Source of the DNA: GAS368 sp965227745
Lineage (GTDB): Bacteria > Verrucomicrobiota > Verrucomicrobiia > Opitutales > Opitutaceae
Reading direction: 5' to 3'
NCBI GenBank assembly: GCA_965227745.1
Contig: OZ245769.1
Coordinates: 3,410,001 to 3,474,000, forward strand
Length of the DNA: 64,000 bases
Under the pieces are notes generated by a model that worked only from the letters and a program-made list of their open reading frames with translations, was not told where the DNA came from and made no database searches. A program made the position numbers and the translations under genes. Below, piece by piece: positions 1 through 7,740 of this stretch; within the stretch, counting starts at the first letter, position 1, and every line of letters begins with the position of its first letter.

Positions 1-1
1 G

Positions 2-991
2 ATGATCACACGTCTCCTCGGGAAGAATGGTCCGCGCGTTTCCGCTCTTGGCCTTGGCTGCATGGGCATGTCCGATTTTTACAGCGGCCGCGACGATGCG
101 GAATCGCTCGCCACGATCCATCACGCGCTCGATCAGGGTGTCAGCCTCCTGGATACCGCCGATATGTACGGCCCGTATCGCAACGAGGAACTCCTCTCGC
201 GCGTGCTCGCCACGCGCCGACAGGATGCATTTGTCGCGACGAAATTCGGCATCGTGCGCGATCCGGCCAATCCCGCCGTGCGCGGCGTCAATGGTCGCCC
301 CGAGTATGTGCGCGCCTCCTGTGAGGGTAGCCTGCGCCGCCTGGGCGTCGACGTGATCGATTTGTACTATCAACATCGCGTCGATCCCGCCGTCCCCATC
401 GAGGAAACCGTCGGCGCGATGGCCGAGCTCGTGCGCGCGGGTAAAGTCCGCTACCTCGGCCTCTCCGAGGCGGGCGTCGATACGCTCCGCCGCGCCGCGG
501 CTGTGCATCCCATCGCGGCACTGCAAACCGAGTACTCGCTCTGGACGCGCGACCCGGAAAATGGCGTGCTCGCCACCTGCCGCGAACTCGGCATCGGCTT
601 CGTCGCTTACAGCCCGCTCGGCCGTGGCTTCCTCACCGGTCAGCTCAAGCGCTTCGAAGACTTCGCGCCCGACGACTACCGCCGCCACTCCCCGCGCTTT
701 CAGGGTGAAAACTTCGCCAAGAATCTCGCCATCGTCTCCCGCCTCCAAGAACTCGCCGCGAGCAAAGGCTGCACCGCCGGCCAACTCGCCCTGGCCTGGG
801 TGCTCGCGCAAGGCGACGACATCATCCCCATTCCCGGCACCAAGCGCCGCACCTACCTCAACGAAAATCTCGCCGCCCTCGCCGTTACGCTCACGCCCTC
901 CGATCTCGCGTCCATCAACGCCGTTTTCCCCGCAGATGTCGCCGCCGGCACGCGCTATCCCACCGCGATGATGGCCACCATCGGGCGCTGA
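2..991 (+). CDS. Aldo/keto reductase
   Basis: Cytoplasmic NAD(P)H-dependent oxidoreductase of the AKR superfamily (329 aa, full family length); it should reduce aldehydes, ketones or sugar-type carbonyls, but the substrate cannot be read from sequence. The catalytic tetrad is visible: Asp51 (in LLDTAD), Tyr56 (DMYGP), Lys81 (VATKFG) and His125 (YYQH). The N-terminal GLGCMGMS and the late IPIPGTKR segment before the C-terminus are typical of the YajO/AKR11-13-like group. The ATG lies at the extreme left edge, so an upstream start cannot be excluded. No signal peptide. It ends about 20 bases before a long inverted repeat. Confidence 0.9.
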   Translation: MITRLLGKNGPRVSALGLGCMGMSDFYSGRDDAESLATIHHALDQGVSLLDTADMYGPYRNEELLSRVLATRRQDAFVATKFGIVRDPANPAVRGVNGRPEYVRASCEGSLRRLGVDVIDLYYQHRVDPAVPIEETVGAMAELVRAGKVRYLGLSEAGVDTLRRAAAVHPIAALQTEYSLWTRDPENGVLATCRELGIGFVAYSPLGRGFLTGQLKRFEDFAPDDYRRHSPRFQGENFAKNLAIVSRLQELAASKGCTAGQLALAWVLAQGDDIIPIPGTKRRTYLNENLAALAVTLTPSDLASINAVFPADVAAGTRYPTAMMATIGR

Positions 992-1011
992 ACGAAAGCT
1001 CAGCCCAAAAG

Positions 1012-1113
1012 AACGCTGATCCGCGCTGATCATCGAACCATCCGGTCTTGATTCACCGATGAGGTGAATCTTTCCGGCCGAACGATCAGCGCAGATCAGC
1101 GTTCCGTTTTTTC
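1012..1113 (+). terminator. Long inverted repeat with T-tract, likely terminator
   Basis: A 20-base arm at 1012-1031 pairs with 1084-1103 (19 of 20 positions), with a second hairpin nested inside at 1050-1070 (GATTCACC...GGTGAATC). A T-rich run (CCGTTTTTTCTT) follows. This fits an intrinsic terminator for the aldo/keto reductase gene, built from a REP-like palindrome. Confidence 0.6.
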
Positions 1114-1148
1114 TTCTTTCGGGGCATCTCTCCCGTTACACGAACCGC

Positions 1149-2405
1149 GTGCCTACCCCGCGCGCGTTCCCCTGCCCTCGTCTCCTGCTTGGCCTGCTTC
1201 TCGGCTTCCTCAGCTCGCTTCCCGCCGTAGCTGACGCGGCGGAAGCGCCGTTCTATCGCGCTGAGTTACTCTCGGCCCCTGAGCACCTTCATAACCACGG
1301 CTCCTGCGTCGTCGAGACCGGCGACGGCGATCTCCTCGCCTGCTGGTTCAACGGCTCCGGCGAACGGCAGGCCGACGATGTAAGAATCGTCGGCGCTCGC
1401 CTGCGTCACGGCGCGACCCAGTGGAGTGAGCGCTTCGTCATGGCCGACACCCCTGACCTGCCCGACACCAACTGCTGCATGATCATCGATCCGCGCGGCA
1501 CGCTCTGGCTAATCTGGCCCACCATCCTCGACAACCACTGGGAATCCGCGCTGCTGAAGTATAAACACTCCGACGATTTCCGCCGCGACGGCCCGCCCGT
1601 CTGGAAATTTCAAGATATCCTCCACGTGAAGCCCGGCCCCGAGTTTGCCGCCACTGTGAAAGTCGCCGTCGAGCGCTTCTCCGCGCGCACCGCCGAAGTG
1701 AAAATAAAAGAGTACCTCGACTACGCCGTGAGCGCCTCGGCCGATAAATTAAAATCCCGCCTCGGCTGGATGACGCGCGCGCATCCCTTCATCCTCGAGG
1801 GCCGCCGGCTCATCGTGCCGCTGTACTCGGACGGTTTTAATTTCTCCCTGATGGCCATCACCGACGATTGGGGCGCGACGTGGCACACGAGCACGCCGCT
1901 CATCGGCGAGGGCAACGTCCAGCCCAGCATCGTACGCCGCCGCGACGGCTCGCTCTACACGATGATGCGCGACAACGGCGGCCCGCCCCAGCGTATTCAG
2001 CAAGCGTCGTCCAAGGATCGCGGCGAGACGTGGAGCACCGTCACCGATTCCGAGCTGCCCGACCCCGGCGCGGGCCTCGAGATCACATCGCTCGCCAATG
2101 GCCGCTGGCTGCTCGTCAACAACGACACCGAGAAAGGCCGCCACAGCCTCTGCGTCCGCCTCTCCGACGACGAAGGCCGCACGTGGAAATGGAGCCGCCA
2201 CCTCGAGCGTGACGCGCCCGGCCCCAACGCCGGCTCCTACGGCTACGCCAGCGTGATCCAAGCCAAAGACGGCACGCTCCACGTCACGTACAGCCACGCG
2301 ATCTCCAAAGAGATCGCCCCCAAAGACGCCGCAGGCCGCCGCCTCCGCGAAGCGATCAAGCACGCGCACTTTAACGAAGCGTGGGTGATGGAGGGCGATA
2401 AGTAA
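1149..2405 (+). CDS. Exported sialidase/BNR-repeat family protein
   Basis: 418-aa protein with a signal peptide (hydrophobic LLLGLLLGFLSSLPAVADAAE, about residues 11-31) followed by a six-bladed-propeller-type sequence. At least three Asp boxes (S/T-x-D-x-G-x-T-W) are readable: TDDWGATW, SKDRGETW and SDDEGRTW. This is the fold of exo-alpha-sialidases and related glycoside hydrolases; in Verrucomicrobiota and Planctomycetota such proteins are common and sialic acid is not necessarily the substrate. The start is GTG; no upstream ATG in frame is evident and no Shine-Dalgarno sequence is present. It probably acts in the periplasm or outside the cell on glycans. Confidence 0.82.
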   Translation: MPTPRAFPCPRLLLGLLLGFLSSLPAVADAAEAPFYRAELLSAPEHLHNHGSCVVETGDGDLLACWFNGSGERQADDVRIVGARLRHGATQWSERFVMADTPDLPDTNCCMIIDPRGTLWLIWPTILDNHWESALLKYKHSDDFRRDGPPVWKFQDILHVKPGPEFAATVKVAVERFSARTAEVKIKEYLDYAVSASADKLKSRLGWMTRAHPFILEGRRLIVPLYSDGFNFSLMAITDDWGATWHTSTPLIGEGNVQPSIVRRRDGSLYTMMRDNGGPPQRIQQASSKDRGETWSTVTDSELPDPGAGLEITSLANGRWLLVNNDTEKGRHSLCVRLSDDEGRTWKWSRHLERDAPGPNAGSYGYASVIQAKDGTLHVTYSHAISKEIAPKDAAGRRLREAIKHAHFNEAWVMEGDK

Positions 2406-2417
2406 TTGTCGTCCGAA

Positions 2418-2497
2418 AAGTCTGGTAGCCGCGAGCGTGAGCGAGTGGATAAGACGATGGTCCTGACCACTCGCTCACGCTCGCGGCCACCAGACTT
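2418..2497. repeat. REP-like near-perfect palindrome
   Basis: Two 31-base arms (2418-2448 and 2467-2497) are reverse complements with one mismatch and are separated by an 18-base loop; the core reads GCGAGCGTGAGCGAGTGG. It lies between the convergent sialidase-like gene and glutaredoxin gene and could serve both as a bidirectional transcript end. Confidence 0.7.
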
Positions 2498-2504
2498 GCG
2501 GAAA

Positions 2505-2771
2505 TCAGCTATCTTCCAGCTTCACATTCTGCGCCTGCAAAAACGGCACGAGTTCATCGACGCCGAAATCCGCGAGGATCTTGCCGTGCCAGTCGAGCAC
2601 CGGAGCTTTTTTCTGGTTTGATTTGCTCACCATCTCGTCAAACGCGCCCTGCGCCTCGGTCACGTTTTTCTCGCGATACGTGATGCCATTCTTCCCGAGA
2701 AAATCCACGACCTCGATGCACCACGGGCAGCCGGTCTTGACGTAGAGGATAGGGAGGTCGGTGTTTTTCAT
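2505..2771 (-). CDS. Glutaredoxin-like thiol-disulfide oxidoreductase
   Basis: 88-aa cytoplasmic thioredoxin-fold protein. The active-site motif CPWC is at residues 15-18 after a short beta strand (ILYVKTG), and the cis-proline loop is in KAPVLDW. Length and motif match glutaredoxins of the GrxC/NrdH size class; CPWC instead of CPYC is a common bacterial variant. It is a single gene transcribed toward a large palindrome. It probably reduces protein disulfides or glutathione/bacillithiol-type mixed disulfides; the physiological thiol is unknown. Confidence 0.88.
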   Translation of the reverse strand: MKNTDLPILYVKTGCPWCIEVVDFLGKNGITYREKNVTEAQGAFDEMVSKSNQKKAPVLDWHGKILADFGVDELVPFLQAQNVKLEDS

Positions 2772-2926
2772 GATGGGCGGAAGTTAAAGAGATCGCACCT
2801 ACGACAGTCCCGCAGGTACTCGGCAAAGTTCCCCCACCGCAGCAGCAATCGCAAGCGCACCACGACTGCGCCGTGCGACCACTGCGTCATACGTCACTTT
2901 GCACCCCGCACTCCGCCGCTTCCGCG

Positions 2927-5098
2927 TCACTTCAGCTTCGCCCACAGAAATGCGTACGTGCGCGCCAGCCGCGTGGCCAGTTGCTCGTTGGTCACGCTGC
3001 CGTGGTGGCCGCCCTCGATGTTTTCGTAGTAGTCCACCGCGTAGCCGAGCGATTCCATTTTCGCCGCCATCTTGCGCGCGTGGCCGGGGTGCACGCGGTC
3101 GTCGCGCGTGGAGGTGTAGAAAATCACCGGCGGCAGCTTCTGCCCGGCCGCCACTTTCTGATAGGGCGAGTACTCTTTGATGTAGGCCCATTGCGCGGGC
3201 ACATCGGGGTCGCCGTACTCGGCCACCCAGCTCGCGCCGGCGAGCAGCTTGTGATACCGCTTCATGTCGACCAACGGATTGCCGCAGACCACCGCGCCGT
3301 AGAGCTCCGGATGCCGGAGCATTGTGGAGGAGACGAGCAGCCCGCCGTTGCTGCGGCCCTCGATGCCGAGATGCGCCGCCGAGGTGATCTTCTTCACGGC
3401 GACATCGCGCGCGACCGCCTCGAAATCTTCATAGCACTTGTAGTGCTTTTCCTTGAGGACCGAGGTGTGCCACGCGGGGCCGAATTCCCCGCCGCCGCGA
3501 ATATTCGCGAGGATGAAGACCCCGCCGCGCTCCAGCCAGAGCTTGCCATACGCGCCGTGCAATTGCTCGTACGAGCCCGAGTAAGCGGGCGTCAGCGAGT
3601 TCTCGAAACCGCCGTAGGAAAACATCCACGCCGGTGCGCTGCCATCGAGCTTCAGCCCCTTCGGCATCACGACGAAGTAGGGGATTTTCGTACCATCGGC
3701 CGACGTCGCCCAGTTTTGCTTCACCTCAAAGCGCGAGCCGTCGAAGGCGGGCGCCTGCGATTTCAACAGCACCGGCTCACCCCCGCTCGCCGCCACGGCG
3801 TAGAGCGAGGGCGGCGTGAGAAACGATTGATACTGCACCACGGCGTCGCCGCTCTCCTCGTCGGTTGTGGTGATATTGAGCGCGCCGTTGTCGGGAAAGG
3901 CCACCGCAGTGCGCGTCCAGCCTTTGTCATTGGGCGTGAAGCGATAGAGCCGCCCACGCACATCATCGAGCGCCGAGATGAGGATGCCCGTCGGCGTCGG
4001 CTCGATCTCCTTCACGATGGAGTGCGTGGTCGATTCGACCACGAGTTGGATGCTGCCCGTGCCGCCGCGCAGCGCGCCGACATCCGCGAGGATCACCGCG
4101 CCGCTCGGATACTTCGTGCCGCCCGTGGTCCAGTCTTCCTTCAGCGAAATCACGAGCCGCCCGTGAAAGCCGCCCACCACTTGCGCGGTCGGCGGCAGCG
4201 CGAGGGCCTGCAAGCCCGACTCTGTGACCTGATACGTCTGGCGCGTCCAAAACGTCAGCTCTTCGCTCACGAGATCGATGTCGCCTTCCTTGGCCCGAAT
4301 GCGGCGGGCTTGCGTCGAGACCGAGGCCTCGGACGCCGTATGCAGCGTCGTCGCGCTCGCGAGCGGCGTGCCGCGCGTCCACGCCTTCACGGTGCGCGGA
4401 TAGCCGGACTTGGTGAGCGAGCCCGGGCCGAAATCGGTGCCGACGTAGAGCGTATTTTCATCACGCCAAGCCACGCGCGATTTGGCGGTGGGTACGACGA
4501 AGCCGTCTTTCACAAAGCTCTTCGTGACCGCGTCGAACTCCCGCAGCTCCACGGCATCGCCCCCGCCCGGCGCGAGGCGGATGAGGCACCGGCGATTTTC
4601 CGGCGGGAGCCAGGTCGCGCCGTTAAAGGCCCACGGCTTCCCCTCCGTCCGCGCGAGCTCATCGATATCGAGCACCGTTTCCCACGCCGGCTCCGGCTTG
4701 CGAAACTCCTCGATGGTCGTACGCCGATACAGCCCGCGCGGGTGATCGCGGTCCTGCCAGAGATTATAGAGATAGCGGCCGCGCTGCGTGACCTCAGGCA
4801 CCCGCGACGCCGAATCGAGCACGGTGAGCGCATCGCGATACAGGGCGTCGTACGCGGGGCCAGCGAGCTTTTTGGCCGTGCGATCATTCTGGGCTTTGAC
4901 CCAGTCCAGCGCCTTGGGGTCATCGATCGCTTCCAGCCAGAGAAAGGGGTCTTCCGCCGACACCGCAGCCGGCGTCAGGGTCGCAGGAGTGGCCGGCGCA
5001 ACCGGCGGAGTAGCCGCCCAAGCGAGGGAGGAGCCACCCATGAGCAATGCGGCTTGAAACGCGACCGTTAGCGAAGGCCGAAAAAGGCGATTTGGCAT
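2927..5098 (-). CDS. Exported prolyl oligopeptidase (S9A family)
   Basis: 723 aa with an N-terminal signal peptide (about residues 8-29, ending AWAATPP). It has the S9A layout: a beta-propeller in the first two thirds and a C-terminal alpha/beta hydrolase domain. The nucleophile elbow is GRSNGG (Ser about residue 583), the acid is in STRDDRVHPGHARKM and the histidine in GGHHGS, so the triad is intact. It cleaves short proline-containing peptides. Being exported, it probably works in the periplasm on nutrient peptides, unlike classical cytosolic POPs. A weak AAGG lies upstream of the ATG. This active enzyme contrasts with the two triad-less S9-like proteins at 17.6-22.2 kb. Confidence 0.92.
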   Translation of the reverse strand: MPNRLFRPSLTVAFQAALLMGGSSLAWAATPPVAPATPATLTPAAVSAEDPFLWLEAIDDPKALDWVKAQNDRTAKKLAGPAYDALYRDALTVLDSASRVPEVTQRGRYLYNLWQDRDHPRGLYRRTTIEEFRKPEPAWETVLDIDELARTEGKPWAFNGATWLPPENRRCLIRLAPGGGDAVELREFDAVTKSFVKDGFVVPTAKSRVAWRDENTLYVGTDFGPGSLTKSGYPRTVKAWTRGTPLASATTLHTASEASVSTQARRIRAKEGDIDLVSEELTFWTRQTYQVTESGLQALALPPTAQVVGGFHGRLVISLKEDWTTGGTKYPSGAVILADVGALRGGTGSIQLVVESTTHSIVKEIEPTPTGILISALDDVRGRLYRFTPNDKGWTRTAVAFPDNGALNITTTDEESGDAVVQYQSFLTPPSLYAVAASGGEPVLLKSQAPAFDGSRFEVKQNWATSADGTKIPYFVVMPKGLKLDGSAPAWMFSYGGFENSLTPAYSGSYEQLHGAYGKLWLERGGVFILANIRGGGEFGPAWHTSVLKEKHYKCYEDFEAVARDVAVKKITSAAHLGIEGRSNGGLLVSSTMLRHPELYGAVVCGNPLVDMKRYHKLLAGASWVAEYGDPDVPAQWAYIKEYSPYQKVAAGQKLPPVIFYTSTRDDRVHPGHARKMAAKMESLGYAVDYYENIEGGHHGSVTNEQLATRLARTYAFLWAKLK

Positions 5099-5325
5099 GG
5101 GCCGTACCTTGCGCAGCCGCCCGGTAAGCGCAACGCGTAACCGGCCGGCCCCCTCCCACTGCCACCGCCGGCGCGGCGTCTCACAATCCAGGCCCCGGCA
5201 GCATCATAACCCTCCCCTTACCTCTGCCTGTATGCCGCGCCAACTGCACCTTCTCGCGCCTCTATTTACAATTTATTGAACACGGCCGCTGACTATAACG
5301 TCTGTTTTACACCCACCCGGAAACC

Positions 5326-5372
5326 TCTAGGGCCATTAGCATCTAGGGCTAGGCGACATTTCTAGGGCCATT
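5326..5372. promoter_or_regulatory. Direct repeats TCTAGGGCCATT upstream of response regulator
   Basis: TCTAGGGCCATT occurs at 5326-5337 and 5361-5372, with a partial copy TCTAGGGCT at 5342-5350 overlapping the small palindrome CTAGGGCTAG. The copies sit 58-104 bases ahead of the chosen ATG at 5430, in an AT-richer stretch. Regularly placed direct repeats in front of a regulator suggest an operator; no cognate factor is recognised. Confidence 0.4.
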
Positions 5373-5429
5373 TTTTATCCGAGTTTTCGGCGAACGGTGC
5401 GTGCATTTCGCAGTCAAACCTGCATATTT

Positions 5430-5861
5430 ATGTCCACTCCCACTTTGACGATGCCCGCGACGATGCGAAGCCCCCACGCCCCGAAAGCCAGGGCACTTCG
5501 TATTCTCTACGCCGAGGATCTGCGGGACCTCCGTGAGATCGCGCGCATGGCATTGACCCGCGATGGCCATACGGTCGAGTGCGTGGCGGACGGGGCCCTC
5601 GCCTTGGAAAAGATCAAAGCGGGCACGACACCGATCGACCTGCTCATCACGGATCATCACATGCCCCGGATGAACGGACTCGAGTTAGTCACGACCCTGC
5701 GCACCCTGCCCTTCACGGCCAAGATCATCGTCTTCAGCTCCGAACTCAGCCCGGCCGTGAGCGCCGCCTATCTAAAGCTCGGCGTCGATAAAATCCTGCC
5801 GAAGCCGATCTTCCCCTCCGAGCTCCGCCAAGTACTCGGCGAGATGTTTCCCCGGCCATAA
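5430..5861 (+). CDS. Single-domain response regulator (receiver only)
   Basis: 143 aa from the chosen ATG (MSTPTLTM); an in-frame GTG at 5397 would add 11 unlikely residues. One CheY-like REC domain with the expected residues: acidic pair Glu29/Asp30 (LYAED), phospho-acceptor Asp75 (ITDHHMPRMNG), Ser103/104 (VFSSE) and Lys125 (LPKP). There is no output domain, so it works by protein-protein contact or as a phosphorelay intermediate. No histidine kinase is adjacent, making it an orphan. Direct repeats upstream may control it. Confidence 0.88.
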   Translation: MSTPTLTMPATMRSPHAPKARALRILYAEDLRDLREIARMALTRDGHTVECVADGALALEKIKAGTTPIDLLITDHHMPRMNGLELVTTLRTLPFTAKIIVFSSELSPAVSAAYLKLGVDKILPKPIFPSELRQVLGEMFPRP

Positions 5862-5940
5862 AGGGAGCGGCGGTTTGTCAGCGGGGCGGTTCCTCGACGC
5901 GATCTTGGGCAATCGTCGGGCTCCGGGTGGCTTCGGCCCG

Positions 5941-6016
5941 AACTGTGGGAGGGGCTTTATGCCCCGACTGAATACCACGCTCACTCCCGTCGGGGCACAA
6001 AGCCCCTCTCACAGTT
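5941..6016. repeat. REP family A, full palindrome copy
   Basis: Arm ACTGTGGGAGGGGCTTTATG (from 5942) is followed by its reverse complement at 5989-6016. The same unit recurs at 34440, 43799, 47309 and 52877. Here it lies between the 3' ends of convergent genes (response regulator and GH28). Confidence 0.75.
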
Positions 6017-6039
6017 TCCGGAAGACGGCGCTACTCAGT

Positions 6040-7365
6040 TCACTTCGCCTCCGGCAGTACGTACGCCTTGCCGTTCACCGTGAGATTTTTAACGACGAGA
6101 TTTTGCGTCGGCCCGAGGACGAACTTCTCATCGGTCAATTTCAGGTCGATGTTTTCGAGCGTGATATCGCGCAACACATCGTCGGGGTTACCGCGCAACG
6201 TTCCGAGGGAGCGAAAGGTCCCACGCACATTCCGGATCGTGACGTTATTCACCATGCGCTTGGGCGGCGGCATCCCCTTGAGGTCGAAGAACTGGGTCCA
6301 GGGCGCGACATTGAGAATGCGTCCACCGCCTTCCCCTCCGGTGAGGGTGACGCCATCAATCGTGATATGTTCGTAGTGCTGCGGAGTGTCAGGCCGGAGC
6401 TTCAGCGTAAGCAGCGTGGCGCGGCCGGAGATAGTGCAATTGCGCACCGTTACATTGCGGACCAAGGTCGCCTCGCTGCCACAGGTGATGAGCCCGTTGC
6501 CCTCACCGACTTCGACATCCTCCACCGTGATGTTTTCCACCGGCGGGCTGTCGGCATCCTTATCTGCCAATGGGCCCTTGCTGCCCTTGAGGGCGATATT
6601 GTCGTCGTTCGTGGAAATATAGCAGCGGCGGATCGTGACGTTCTGCGAGCTATCGACATCGATGCCGTCCGTGCTCGGCCCGCGGATGTTTTTCGCCGCC
6701 GCACTCGGGATGGTAATGCGCAGGCCCTCGATCACTACATCGCGGCACTTATAGAGATGCAGATTCCAAAACCCCGAGTCCTGCAGGGCCAGGCCCTCGA
6801 TGCGCACGTCGCGGCAGCGGTCGATAAACACCAGTCGCGGCCGCTCGACCTCGAGGTTGGTGCACTTGGGGTTTTCCTTGCGCCGCTGCCAGAACGCTTC
6901 CCAAAAAGGCACACCGTTGCCATCGAGCCGGCCCTTGCCGCCGATGCGTACGTGCTCGAGGCCCTGCGCATTCACGAGCGCCATGCGCCACGGCTCGAAA
7001 TGCCCCTCGATGCGCGTCTCGCGCTTTGGGTAGTCCGCGATGTCCGTCGATCCGAGCAATACCGCGCCCTCGGCCAGCCAGAGTCCCACGCCCGGCTTCA
7101 AGAAGATCGAGCCGCTGCGAAACGTGCCCTTGGAAATCTCCACCACCCCGCCGCCCGCCGCCTCCGCCGCATCGATGGCCTGCTGGATCGCCGCCGTATT
7201 GAGCGTCGTGCCATCGGCCACGGCGCCATAGTCGGTGACGGCGAAGCGCTTCGCCTCAGCCGCGCGGGCGGCCATCGGGCCAGCGATTCCCATCACGAAG
7301 CACACCGCCAGCCATACGCGCCGCCAGCCGCCTCGGCCTAACTCTAAATTCAGGGGAGTTTTCAT
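6040..7365 (-). CDS. Glycoside hydrolase family 28 (polygalacturonase-like), exported
   Basis: 441 aa starting at MKTPLN; an earlier in-frame start would add 18 residues ahead of the signal peptide (WLAVCFVMGIAGPMAARA). A right-handed parallel beta-helix is indicated by recurring V-x-I/V-x-N/R turns (NVTIRRC, NITVEDV, NVTVRNC, HITIDGV). The GH28 region is recognisable: STDGIDVDSSQNVTI corresponds to the N-T-D block and STNDDNIALK to the D-D block. The usual G-H-G block is GNG (EGNGLITCGSE) and the R-I-K block is altered (TLKLR). It should act on pectin-like polyuronides outside the cytoplasm, but the changed blocks make substrate and activity uncertain. Pectin fits the PL10 lyase at 49.1 kb. 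Confidence 0.85.
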   Translation of the reverse strand: MKTPLNLELGRGGWRRVWLAVCFVMGIAGPMAARAAEAKRFAVTDYGAVADGTTLNTAAIQQAIDAAEAAGGGVVEISKGTFRSGSIFLKPGVGLWLAEGAVLLGSTDIADYPKRETRIEGHFEPWRMALVNAQGLEHVRIGGKGRLDGNGVPFWEAFWQRRKENPKCTNLEVERPRLVFIDRCRDVRIEGLALQDSGFWNLHLYKCRDVVIEGLRITIPSAAAKNIRGPSTDGIDVDSSQNVTIRRCYISTNDDNIALKGSKGPLADKDADSPPVENITVEDVEVGEGNGLITCGSEATLVRNVTVRNCTISGRATLLTLKLRPDTPQHYEHITIDGVTLTGGEGGGRILNVAPWTQFFDLKGMPPPKRMVNNVTIRNVRGTFRSLGTLRGNPDDVLRDITLENIDLKLTDEKFVLGPTQNLVVKNLTVNGKAYVLPEAK

Positions 7366-7740
7366 ATCAAAAAGTAAGATAGCCTGCACGCTGCCCACCT
7401 TTTGTCGAAATGAGACCACGCCGCCGTCAGACGGTCAGACGCCCGTCCCTCGAAAGCGAGGGCCGGTGGCCCGCATCTTTTTCCTCAGCCAATCTTTCTC
7501 TTTCCTCTTAATCTTTCTCCCTTCCGGTCTTTCCCGTCGCCGTTGCCTCTTCCTCCGCCTCCTCCGTCTGAGAGAAAAAGAAAGATTAAGAGGAAAGAGA
7601 AAGATTGAGAACCAGCCCCGCCCCCCGTGCGTCTGGCCCGTTTCCAGCGTTTGGGACTCGCACCGCCGCACGTTCTCTCCTTAACGGGAGGCGCTTGCGG
7701 GCCTCCCCTGCGAGCCCTACCCCCACCCACTTCCCACTTC
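7366..7740. repeat. Divergent intergenic region with polypyrimidine palindrome (family B)
   Basis: This 375-base gap separates the divergent GH28 and spermidine-synthase-like genes. It holds a GGGCC-GGT-GGCCC hairpin (7460-7472) followed by CATCTTTTT. It also holds a long palindrome whose pyrimidine arm (7491-7519, AATCTTTCTCTTTCC...) is mirrored by the purine arm 7572-7606. The same arm sequence recurs at 26663, 43720, 50423 and 51863. Promoters for both genes must lie here, but none is readable. Confidence 0.65.

Noticed and set aside
2873..5071. Long plus-strand reading frame (over 700 codons) opposite the prolyl oligopeptidase gene
   Set aside because: Its translation is Arg/His/Ala-rich with no motifs, while the opposite strand encodes a complete S9A enzyme with signal peptide and triad. 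It is an antisense shadow of GC-rich coding DNA.
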